A DNA stretch of 64,000 nucleotides, taken from positions 868,001-932,000 of the forward strand of contig CAVYPX010000009.1 in the NCBI GenBank assembly GCA_963770485.1, read 5' to 3'. Position 1 is the first letter of the stretch. Each line of letters begins with the position of its first letter. The position numbers and the translations under genes were made by a program. Positions 9,295-16,653 of the stretch are shown here, in pieces. The stretch is from CAVVEC01 sp963770485 (GTDB taxonomy: Bacteria > Acidobacteriota > Terriglobia > Terriglobales > Acidobacteriaceae). The notes under the pieces were generated by a model, which was not told where the DNA came from, made no database searches, and was given only the letters and a program-made list of their open reading frames with translations.

Positions 9295-9402
9295 GCCGAT
9301 GACGGCGACATTAGTGAAGTTCTCAGCGGCCAGTTGTCAGTTCTCAGTTGGCTGGTTGCCGGCGGACTTCTGATTTAACCACAGGGACAGGCCTCGCGCT
9401 GG

Positions 9403-9873
9403 CTAAGCCTTGTACTTTTTCAGCAATGCGATCTGACCGGCATGGTAAAGCTCGTGCTGGACGATCCCGCTGAACATATAAAAGAAGTCGTTATAATCCT
9501 CGGTCTTGCCCGGAACTTGTTCCCGCAGGCGCGAGTCGGGAAAAGCAGCTACCGCCTTCACCAATTCGTTGTGCGTATGCTTGGCGTACTCGATAGCCTC
9601 GCGCCAAGCGGCCTCGCTGGTGTCTTTGACCGGCGGAAAATTCTGTTCGTCGCTCAGCGTTACCGCCGTGCCACCCGCGCGCTTCGTAACCACTCCATCC
9701 CAGGCAGCAATGTGGAGAACCAGTTCCCAAATGCTGTGCGCATTTCTTATGGGATGGGCCGCAGCCGTTGCGGCGTTAACGCCGGCAAGCAGCTCGAGCA
9801 CAGAGTCGCCGTGCCAGGCGTCGCCCTCATAGGCGCGGCGGATTTGATCGGCTATGCGGGCAGTTTCGGACAT
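9403..9873 (-). CDS. DinB-family (YfiT-like) metal-binding four-helix protein
   Basis: The 156-residue product has three spaced histidine motifs expected for the DinB/YfiT metal site: AWHGDSV near residue 20, LHIAAWD near 52 and QHELYHAGQI near the end. The fold is a four-helix bundle. Some members are thiol S-transferases using bacillithiol or mycothiol; most are uncharacterised. It lies between the Gfo/Idh gene and lpxI on the same strand without tight coupling. ATG 9873 follows an AGGAG-like site. Confidence 0.85.
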   Translation of the reverse strand: MSETARIADQIRRAYEGDAWHGDSVLELLAGVNAATAAAHPIRNAHSIWELVLHIAAWDGVVTKRAGGTAVTLSDEQNFPPVKDTSEAAWREAIEYAKHTHNELVKAVAAFPDSRLREQVPGKTEDYNDFFYMFSGIVQHELYHAGQIALLKKYKA

Positions 9874-9962
9874 GTCGCACTCCTAAGAAATTGGTTTTTG
9901 CAATGCTAGTAGATTCGTCGGACTCAAAGGAAGATGCAGATCTGCAATTACAAAAAAGTTGA

Positions 9963-10808
9963 CTAGTCCGCCACGATGGCGATCTCTGCTTCGTCTGCCG
10001 CCGTGATGATCGCGTCTCCATCGAGCAGCAGGCATTTGCCCCCATCGAGCGCTAGACATGTGGCGCCTGCTTTACGCATCACATCAATCGTCTTGAGGCC
10101 AATGACCGGCACGTCAAAACGCATATCCTGATTGGGCTTGGCGATCTTCACCACGGTCAACGCACGGCTCAGAGCAGAAGCGTCCGATTCGAGCGAAGCC
10201 ATGATCTGACTGGCGCGTTCGATGGTGGCGTCGGTGCCCTCCATAGCTTCGACGGAGACGCAGGCACTTTCGGCGACCACCACCGTCTGGCCAATGTCAT
10301 ATTGAGCCAACTGGCGGGCGACGGCGCGTCCGTAGACGATATTCTTTTTTTCCTGCTCCGATGGCGCCCGCCCGGTGAGCACGCCGGGCTTGGCCAGAAG
10401 CGGCTCAAGCAACCAAGTGGAGTTTTCCAAGGTGATGCCCTCGTCGGCGAGCACCTTTGCGATCGCCCCGAGCAGCGAGTCCGTGTTGCGCGTAGCGAGC
10501 GAGAGCAGCAGTTTGGCCAAACGCCAATCGGGCTGAATGGCGGAAAAAATTTGCTTATGTTTGACCTGCCCCGCCATGATGGCGCGCTGTACGCCCTCGC
10601 GCCTGAAGGTCTCAATCAGCTTGGAAAGTTCCCCCAGCGAGATCCAGTGAACCGCGGTTGCGCCGTGCGACTCGATCTCAGAGAAGGTCTCCTCTTTGAT
10701 GGCGGCCACGATGACCTCGAAGCCTCGGGCGCGCGCAGCCTCGAGCACCAGCAAAGGAAAGCGGCCGTTGCCGGCGATGAGGCCGAGTTTTTCTCTAGGT
10801 CTGGACAT
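9963..10808 (-). CDS. lpxI: UDP-2,3-diacylglucosamine diphosphatase LpxI
   Basis: This belongs to the DUF1009/LpxI family, which hydrolyses UDP-2,3-diacylglucosamine to lipid X in organisms without LpxH. Visible landmarks are the N-terminal LGLIAGNGRFPLLV, the AIMAGQVKHKQIF segment, and the C-terminal catalytic half with DMRFDVPVIGLKTID and LDGGKCLLLD. It lies downstream of fabZ and lpxA on the same strand. ATG 10808 (MSRPREK) is preferred over 10817. Use of LpxI instead of LpxH is consistent with acidobacteria. Confidence 0.94.
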   Translation of the reverse strand: MSRPREKLGLIAGNGRFPLLVLEAARARGFEVIVAAIKEETFSEIESHGATAVHWISLGELSKLIETFRREGVQRAIMAGQVKHKQIFSAIQPDWRLAKLLLSLATRNTDSLLGAIAKVLADEGITLENSTWLLEPLLAKPGVLTGRAPSEQEKKNIVYGRAVARQLAQYDIGQTVVVAESACVSVEAMEGTDATIERASQIMASLESDASALSRALTVVKIAKPNQDMRFDVPVIGLKTIDVMRKAGATCLALDGGKCLLLDGDAIITAADEAEIAIVAD

Positions 10809-10933
10809 GGCAGGCACATAGCACTTAGCAATCAGCGTTCAGTTACCACTTCCCGGTGCGCTTAGTCCCTCGCCGTCATCGCGACTCATTTTCCTCCAGC
10901 ACGGGTTGAATGCTGAGTGCTGACTGCTGAGTG
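10809..10933. repeat. Short tandem micro-repeats between lpxA and lpxI
   Basis: The 125-base gap inside the lipid A cluster contains imperfect short repeats such as TGCTGAGTGCTGACTGCTG and GCACTTAGCAATCAGCG. The unit is about seven bases (TGCTGAG/TGCTGAC). Similar low-complexity oligomers occur at about 9,325, 39,425 and 63,715. No promoter or ORF is obvious. Confidence 0.5.
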
Positions 10934-11710
10934 CTACTTAATCACTCCCCGCTCCGACGCTTCGATGAAGCGTATCAGCGTCTCTATGTCTTCTCCGCGG
11001 TCTGGCTCTGATTTCAATTTCTCCAGAGCCTGAGACGTATTGAGCTTCGACGCGAGCAGAACTTTGTACGCGTGATGAATCTTGCGGATGCGCTCTCTGC
11101 TGAAGCCGCGGCGCTCGAGTCCGACTGCATTCAGCCCGTAGGCGTGGGTATCGCGCGCGGCAGCGGTCCTGGAAAATGGAAGAACATCGCGGGTAATGGT
11201 TGTGCCGCCTCCGATAAACGAATGGGCGCCAATGCGAACGAAGTGATGAACGGGACAGAGTGCGCCCACCACCGCCCATTCTTCGACAATCACGTGCCCG
11301 CCCAGCGTGGCCGCATTGGCCATGATGACATGATCGCCGATGCGGCAATCGTGTGCGATGTGAGTGTAGGCCATAATTAACGTATGACTGCCCACGCGCG
11401 TGATGCCGCCGCCTTTCACAGTTCCCCGGCTGATCGTGACAAATTCCCGAATCTCGTTGTGGTCGCCTATTTCCAGCCGTGTGGGTTCGCCGGCGTAGGT
11501 CAGATCCTGGGGCGCCATTCCGATCGAGCAGAAGGGAAAAAAGCGATTTTCCGCGCCAATTTTTGAGGGACCTTCGATGGCCACATGGGAAGCCAGTTGG
11601 CACCCTTTTCCAAGCTCGACATCCGGCCCGATCACGCAGTAAGGACCAATTCTGCAACTGGGATGCACTTGAGCGTGCGGGTCGATGATGGCGGTTGGGT
11701 GGACGGTCAT
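10934..11710 (-). CDS. lpxA: Acyl-ACP--UDP-N-acetylglucosamine O-acyltransferase LpxA
   Basis: This is the first enzyme of lipid A synthesis. The N-terminal two thirds is a left-handed beta helix of hexapeptide repeats (for example IIDPHAQVHPSCRIGPYCVI). The catalytic His region MAYTHIAHDCRIGDHV and the helix-rich C-terminus (GLERRGFSRERIRKIHHAYK) are intact. The length of 258 residues is normal. The start codon lies six bases after the fabZ stop, so the two are co-transcribed. The GLERRGFS motif resembles standard LpxA, and nothing in the sequence shows whether it uses UDP-GlcNAc or the 3-amino form. Confidence 0.96.
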   Translation of the reverse strand: MTVHPTAIIDPHAQVHPSCRIGPYCVIGPDVELGKGCQLASHVAIEGPSKIGAENRFFPFCSIGMAPQDLTYAGEPTRLEIGDHNEIREFVTISRGTVKGGGITRVGSHTLIMAYTHIAHDCRIGDHVIMANAATLGGHVIVEEWAVVGALCPVHHFVRIGAHSFIGGGTTITRDVLPFSRTAAARDTHAYGLNAVGLERRGFSRERIRKIHHAYKVLLASKLNTSQALEKLKSEPDRGEDIETLIRFIEASERGVIK

Positions 11711-11716
11711 GGAGAG

Positions 11717-12250
11717 TCAGGAAATGGCCGTATCCTCCGACCTGTTTCGACCGGACGACTGGTGCACCAGTTGGCAGGTTACCGTGGCCTGGGCTACGCG
11801 CTTGTCGCCGACGTAGGCTGAACCCGCCATTCGCACGGCGATGCTGCGAGCGGTTGGATGCCAAGCCTTCACTTCAACCTCGAGCCGCAACTGGTCTCCG
11901 GGCACCACGGGTCGACGGAAGCGGGCTTTCTCAATCCCGGTGAAAACCATCAACTTATCGCTGCGATCCTCTACCTCGGTGAGCAGCAACGCGCCACCCG
12001 TCTGGGCGATGGCCTCCACGATGAGCACTCCGGGCATGATCGGCTGATTGGGAAAGTGTCCGGCAAAGAACGGTTCATTGATGGTAACGTTTTTGATCGC
12101 CACAATGCTTTGCCGTCGCTTGAGCTCGATCACGCGGTCGATCAGCAGGAACGGGAACCGATGCGGCAAGATCCGCATGATGTCATTGATGTCCAGGATC
12201 GTCTTGGCCTCCGCCGGAGCTTCGGCCGCAGGGTGAGCAGTGTCCGTCAT
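11717..12250 (-). CDS. fabZ: 3-hydroxyacyl-ACP dehydratase FabZ
   Basis: The hot-dog-fold dehydratase has the catalytic His in ILPHRFPFLLIDRV and the catalytic Glu in MPGVLIVEAIAQTGG. It removes water from beta-hydroxyacyl-ACP in fatty acid elongation and competes with LpxA for hydroxyacyl-ACP, which fits its place as first gene of the fabZ-lpxA-lpxI cluster. The 177-residue protein has a 15-residue N-terminal extension rich in Ala. A divergent promoter region of about 75 bases separates it from the M20 peptidase gene. Confidence 0.95.
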   Translation of the reverse strand: MTDTAHPAAEAPAEAKTILDINDIMRILPHRFPFLLIDRVIELKRRQSIVAIKNVTINEPFFAGHFPNQPIMPGVLIVEAIAQTGGALLLTEVEDRSDKLMVFTGIEKARFRRPVVPGDQLRLEVEVKAWHPTARSIAVRMAGSAYVGDKRVAQATVTCQLVHQSSGRNRSEDTAIS

Positions 12251-12326
12251 AGTGTTCTCGTTAAGATGTAAGAGCGAAGATTATACTGTACCGCGCGCAC
12301 AGGAACGGTTTCCAGAAAAGGATTGC

Positions 12327-13520
12327 ATGCCCAAGAAAGCATTAACAAAGACCAGAAGTGAAGCAGTGACCCGAAGCGAGATCTCGAGCCGGTTGGGCTA
12401 CTTCGAAGAACGCAAAGACGAAATCGTTCAAACCATCCGGCAACTGGTCGAGATTGAATCGCCGACAGATAACAAGCCAGCCGTGGACCGCCTGGGATCG
12501 CTTCTCGCGGGCAGGTTTGAAGGCATGGGCGGCCATGCCATGTTTCATCGCACCCAGGATTTTGGCGATCACCTGCAGGTAGATTTCGCTGGTCAGCGTT
12601 CGGGAAAACCAGTGATGCTGCTTGGCCACCTAGACACTGTCTATCCAGTCGGCACGCTGACGACGATGCCTTGGCGAGTCGCCGGCGGACGGGCATGGGG
12701 CCCGGGTGGGTTTGACATGAAGTCGGGAATCGCCTTCATGCTGCATGCTATCGAAGCGCTACGAACCGGGCACGAGGACCAGTTGCCCCGGCCAGTGACG
12801 GTGCTGCTGGTTTCCGATGAAGAGGTGGGAAGCGACACATCGCGGCACATCACCGAGAGTGTAGCGAAGAAGTGCGCGGCAGTGCTGGTGCTGGAGCCTG
12901 CCCACGGATTGAAAGGCGCGGCGAAGACTGCGCGCAAAGGGGTTGGTGAATACACTCTCAAAGTCACGGGCAAGGCTGCTCACTCTGGACTTGATTTCGA
13001 AAAAGGTGAAAGCGCGATTATCGAGTTAGCGCGGCAAATCATCGAGATCTCGAAGTTGACCGATCAGAAACGCGGTCTCACCGTCAATGTCGGCAAGGTA
13101 CAAGGCGGTACACGCGTGAACGTCATTCCCGCCGAAGCGAGCGGCGTCCTCGACGTACGCATTGCTCGCATGAAAGATGCGGCCGGCATTGACCGCAAGC
13201 TTCGTTCCCTTAAGCCGTTGAATCGCAAATGCAAGCTTCAGATCACCGGCGGCATGAATCGCCCGCCCATGGAACGAACGCCGGTGGTTACCGCACTCTA
13301 CAAGAAAGCAGCAGACATCGCGAAGCAGTTGGGCTGGAAGCTGGAGGAAGCGGCGGTTGGCGGCGGATCAGATGGAAACTTTACCGCTGGGCTCGGCATC
13401 CCGACTCTGGACGGATTAGGTGGAGTAGGCGAAGGCGCGCATTCACCCGACGAGTCGATCCTGCTCTCCGAACTGCCGCGGCGAGCGGCGCTCCTGGCCG
13501 AACTTATCGCAACGATTTAG
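12327..13520 (+). CDS. M20-family metallopeptidase (carboxypeptidase G2-like)
   Basis: Di-zinc exopeptidase of the M20A type. Metal ligands are in LLGHLDTVYP and GPGGFDMKSG, the catalytic Glu is in VSDEEVGSD, and the C-terminal His is in GEGAHSPDES. The dimerisation domain (about residues 190-300) is present, with KAAHSGLDFEKGESA. CPG2 relatives remove C-terminal glutamate; the real substrate is not evident. ATG 12327 follows AAAAGGA. The N-terminus is Lys/Thr rich without a signal peptide, so it is probably cytosolic. Confidence 0.9.
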   Translation: MPKKALTKTRSEAVTRSEISSRLGYFEERKDEIVQTIRQLVEIESPTDNKPAVDRLGSLLAGRFEGMGGHAMFHRTQDFGDHLQVDFAGQRSGKPVMLLGHLDTVYPVGTLTTMPWRVAGGRAWGPGGFDMKSGIAFMLHAIEALRTGHEDQLPRPVTVLLVSDEEVGSDTSRHITESVAKKCAAVLVLEPAHGLKGAAKTARKGVGEYTLKVTGKAAHSGLDFEKGESAIIELARQIIEISKLTDQKRGLTVNVGKVQGGTRVNVIPAEASGVLDVRIARMKDAAGIDRKLRSLKPLNRKCKLQITGGMNRPPMERTPVVTALYKKAADIAKQLGWKLEEAAVGGGSDGNFTAGLGIPTLDGLGGVGEGAHSPDESILLSELPRRAALLAELIATI

Positions 13521-13640
13521 ACGTTGCGGTGAGATTGGCCGTGCTAAGATCGCCGCTTGGCTTGGATTTTCGCGCCTGAAACATACTCTGCGCGGAGCGG
13601 GCCAGTAGCCAGCCAAAGTAACGCAGTACGTATCGATTCT

Positions 13641-13669
13641 TTGACTCTGGGATTGGCAAGGCCTAGAAT
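13641..13669 (+). promoter_or_regulatory. Sigma-70-type promoter upstream of tatA
   Basis: TTGACT at 13641-13646 and TAGAAT at 13664-13669 are separated by exactly 17 bases. The tatA start codon lies about 70 bases downstream. Both boxes match the sigma-70 consensus in at least five of six positions. Confidence 0.6.
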
Positions 13670-13738
13670 TTTGAGTGCGGTCAGCTGCGCCGGTCCGGAG
13701 CGCTCAGCACGGCGCCTAGCGAACCCGGGAGTTCAATC

Positions 13739-13906
13739 ATGCCTGGCAAATTGGGGTTGCCCGAAATTCTTCTCATTCTGGCGATTGCGCTGCTCCTCTT
13801 TGGCCCCAGCAAGCTCGCCGATTTGGGCAAGGGCCTGGGCGAGGGCATCAAGAATTTCAAAACAGCTATGAAAGACGGGGAAGAAGGGCCGGACAAGAAG
13901 TCCTGA
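13739..13906 (+). CDS. tatA: Twin-arginine translocase subunit TatA/TatE, first copy
   Basis: A 55-residue ORF reads MPGKLGLPEILLILAIALLL, then FGPSKLADLGKGLGEGIKNF and a charged tail ending KKS. It has the TatA layout: a short transmembrane helix, the FGP hinge, an amphipathic helix with LGKGLGEGI, and an acidic/basic tail. TatA oligomers form the path for folded proteins exported by the Tat system. A good promoter precedes it. No tatB or tatC is adjacent. A second, longer TatA is at 41.1 kb. Confidence 0.93.
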   Translation: MPGKLGLPEILLILAIALLLFGPSKLADLGKGLGEGIKNFKTAMKDGEEGPDKKS

Positions 13907-14055
13907 GCCTCGATTCCTACCGCGGGATTCCGCTTCCTTGGCGATTCCGCCGCGCCATGCCATGACGTTCGCCTTACAGCGATATTTTGCTGTGAAGCCA
14001 AAGAAGCCGACCGCGTGTCGTGAGCCTGCATTGGCGTAGATCCTGCGCCTGAGGA

Positions 14056-15312
14056 TCAGGGGCAATTCGTCCGGCTGGGCCGGCCAGCAAACCGCGCCTG
14101 AATCCAGGCAATCTGATCTCTCACGGAGTCTCCTATTACGCGGCCGGGGTCAAGTTCGGGGTATTTTTCAAACTGAACCCGGTCTCTCTGCTTGCACAGG
14201 CGCGCGACCACCTGTGCGGTCATGGTGATCGGAACCATGGGATCACCTTCGCCGCCGATCACCAGGAGCGGGCCATACGCGGGCCTCTGCCCCAAAGTAT
14301 TCCGGGCAAAAAACTGTTTGACGAATTCATTGTTCCCCCAATTCGGCTTCAGCATTTCCACCGCCGAAACCAGCGGGCTCGTTCCAGTGTCAGCGCAGGC
14401 CTGCTCGATCTGGCGATACACAGGCAGCGCTTTCTCCGTCAACATGTCATTCACCTGGAACCGGGGATAGACGGTTCTGATTCCGTAAGCCAGGAATGCG
14501 AGCACGTTATGGGAAGGTCCATGGGCAAGGTGCTCATAGCGATCTTTCGCATCCGCCACGCCCGAAATTGCGATGCTGCCAAGATAATTGGGATCGCGAA
14601 TGTCGCTTTCCAATTCCGCCACTCCCAGGACCGCCAAGGCTCCATCGTTGTCTCCCATCGCAATCCACCTGGCATCAAGCTGCGGCACAGCAGCGCGTGC
14701 GGCAGGGATGGAATCGATGATATCCGTCGCGTTGGATGGAATGTCGGAAAACGCATTGCGAAAGCCGGTTCCCAATCCGGTGTAGTCGGTCGCAACCACG
14801 GCGTAGCCAAGGTTGACATACATGGAGAGGAATGGTCCGTGATACAGGTTCCGCATGAGCGATGGCGCACATAGACGGGCGACGCCGTTCGATGCATGGG
14901 CCCAGGCCAGCACCGGCCAGCCTCCCGGCGGCGGAGTTTCGTCGGGAGTCAGGACCACTCCCGATGCGGCCACATCCTCTCCAGCGGCCGACTGCGAGTG
15001 GTAGAGAATGCGAACCGCAGACACGCCGGGCGGCAAGTCGTATTCGTCAAACGGTTCGGAGCGGATCAGTGTGCCCGGTTTACCCGCGGACAACGGATTG
15101 GGCGTATCGTAGAACTGCGTGAGCGGCAGGTTGCGCCGGATGTCTGACCGTTTTTCGGGGGTAGAATTGTGCCCCTGGGTGAAGGCTTTCCCGGCGCCAA
15201 TCGGCACCAGCGCAATCACGCAGATCGTGACCACTGCAAGTAACGACACCCTTCTGAGGCGATCAGCGGGGAGCGTTTGCCGGGGATGGGGCCTCCCGAC
15301 CTCATTTCTCAC
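14056..15312 (-). CDS. Secretory-lipase-family alpha/beta hydrolase homologue, probably catalytically impaired
   Basis: The 418-residue exported protein resembles the secretory lipase (LIP) family: an N-terminal membrane/signal segment, GWPVLAWAHASNGVA, YAVVATDYTGLG and GEGDPMVPI, which would carry the acid residue. At the nucleophile elbow, where the family has a G-x-S-x-G motif, this protein reads MGDNDGA, so the serine is replaced by Asn. The late histidine segment reads YPELDPGRVI, with Pro where a His is usual. The reading frame is intact. Either the protein has become a non-enzyme or it is on the way to loss. Confidence 0.75.
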   Translation of the reverse strand: MRNEVGRPHPRQTLPADRLRRVSLLAVVTICVIALVPIGAGKAFTQGHNSTPEKRSDIRRNLPLTQFYDTPNPLSAGKPGTLIRSEPFDEYDLPPGVSAVRILYHSQSAAGEDVAASGVVLTPDETPPPGGWPVLAWAHASNGVARLCAPSLMRNLYHGPFLSMYVNLGYAVVATDYTGLGTGFRNAFSDIPSNATDIIDSIPAARAAVPQLDARWIAMGDNDGALAVLGVAELESDIRDPNYLGSIAISGVADAKDRYEHLAHGPSHNVLAFLAYGIRTVYPRFQVNDMLTEKALPVYRQIEQACADTGTSPLVSAVEMLKPNWGNNEFVKQFFARNTLGQRPAYGPLLVIGGEGDPMVPITMTAQVVARLCKQRDRVQFEKYPELDPGRVIGDSVRDQIAWIQARFAGRPSRTNCP

Positions 15313-15328
15313 GTTAGTCGCTCGATAT

Positions 15329-15847
15329 CTATTTCTTGATCACAGCACAAGCGATGCGGTCGCCGGCGTTTCCTGCGGGATCCGTCTTCATATCATCGGC
15401 TTTAGCATGGATAACCAGCGCAGTTCCTCCGTTGCTCAAGAGCGAGTGGCTGTCGCCGCCAGTTCCGAGGTTCACATCGGTGTTACTGATCCGAACTCTC
15501 GCCTTGCCGTCGGAATTCACCGTGAAGTTCATCATGTCGCCGGCGTGATGGCCGTCCGGATTCTGGAAACCGTGCTTCTTCCCGTCCGGATTGAAATGCG
15601 GGCCCGCTGATTTGAAGTCCGGCGGATCACAACTGGGGTTCTGATGAATGTGAATGGCGTGTTCGCCCGGCGGCAGGTCATGGACGCTGAGCTTGATCTC
15701 AATGCCACTGCCCTTCGCAGACTGGACAATGGCCGAGCCTACGCTTTTTCCTTGCGCGTCCTTGAGATTGACTTTGACCGTCCTGGCCAGCGCGGGCAAC
15801 GCCAAGGCGATGATCAGTGATGCAGCGCAAAAGAATTTGTGTTTCAT
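15329..15847 (-). CDS. sodC: Exported Cu/Zn superoxide dismutase
   Basis: A signal peptide (ending ALA) precedes the SodC beta barrel. The metal ligands are visible in HAIHIHQNPSC, in GPHFNPDGKKHG with NPDGHHAGDMMNF, and in the late VIHAKADDM. The conserved Cys pair is at SCDPP and IACAVIKK. It converts superoxide to peroxide in the periplasm. The length of 172 residues is normal. It lies just upstream of the lipase-like gene on the same strand with a 16-base gap, so the two may be co-transcribed. Confidence 0.95.
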   Translation of the reverse strand: MKHKFFCAASLIIALALPALARTVKVNLKDAQGKSVGSAIVQSAKGSGIEIKLSVHDLPPGEHAIHIHQNPSCDPPDFKSAGPHFNPDGKKHGFQNPDGHHAGDMMNFTVNSDGKARVRISNTDVNLGTGGDSHSLLSNGGTALVIHAKADDMKTDPAGNAGDRIACAVIKK

Positions 15848-16123
15848 AGGGCAAATTATAGCCAGATCGCTATCGCGAGCGCCATCTTACAGCGTCGACA
15901 TGGCTATGGAATCAACACACTCCGGTGCGCAACGACCCGCCCTTTCTGAATCTTGAACGGCGTCAACCTACTGCCTTAAGCCCAGAGGGCAATTGCCCCA
16001 TTGCCCGCCTCAAGGCCGCGGAGGTATTGCGAAGAGCGCAACCGTTCTCCTGGTGTCAAGCCCTCGCTCTTCAACCTTCCGTTGCGATAGAATGCCGCAG
16101 GATAGAGACAGGAGGCGTCCCAC

Positions 16124-16606
16124 ATGGCGCGGCTGAGTAAACCATCTTTGATTGCTGTGACATTCCTTGTAGCCAGCTGGGGAGTTCCGTCGGCAAGGGC
16201 AACCGAACCACCGGCTGACCTCTGCTCGTTGCTGACGGCAACTCAAGTGAGCAAGACTTTAGGACGAACCTACGACTCTCCAGTAAAGACCGTTGCTCCC
16301 CGCCCTTATCCGAACACCGCTGAGGGGACGGATTGCAAATATTCAACGAAGGGTGAAAGCGAGCTGTGGTTCAGGGCATACGTTGATCCCTCGCCGTCCG
16401 CCTCGAAAGAGCTTTTCGCCAAGTTGAAAATGTTTTATAGTCCGCCAACTCCGGTCCCGAACCTGGGAGACGAGGCTTATTTTGACCCACAGCACGCGAT
16501 CCATGTTCGGAAAGGCAAAGTTCGTTTCTATCTCAATCTGGGTGAGGATGCTGCGGCGGAGAAGCCACTGAAGGATCTTGCCAGTCAGGTGGGGGGTCGC
16601 CTCTAG
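16124..16606 (+). CDS. Exported protein of unknown function
   Basis: The 160-residue product begins with a signal peptide (about 26 residues, ending ARA). The mature N-terminus PADLCSLLTATQVSKTLG matches the C-x-LLT-xxV-xxxLG pattern seen in several small exported protein families, with a partner Cys at TDCKYS. The remainder looks like an alpha/beta sandwich. It has its own plus-strand position between two minus-strand genes. No enzyme motif is seen. Confidence 0.7.
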   Translation: MARLSKPSLIAVTFLVASWGVPSARATEPPADLCSLLTATQVSKTLGRTYDSPVKTVAPRPYPNTAEGTDCKYSTKGESELWFRAYVDPSPSASKELFAKLKMFYSPPTPVPNLGDEAYFDPQHAIHVRKGKVRFYLNLGEDAAAEKPLKDLASQVGGRL

Positions 16607-16653
16607 GGAATCTCGATGCCCTAATCACCAGTTGGTCGTACTGAGCCCGGCGA

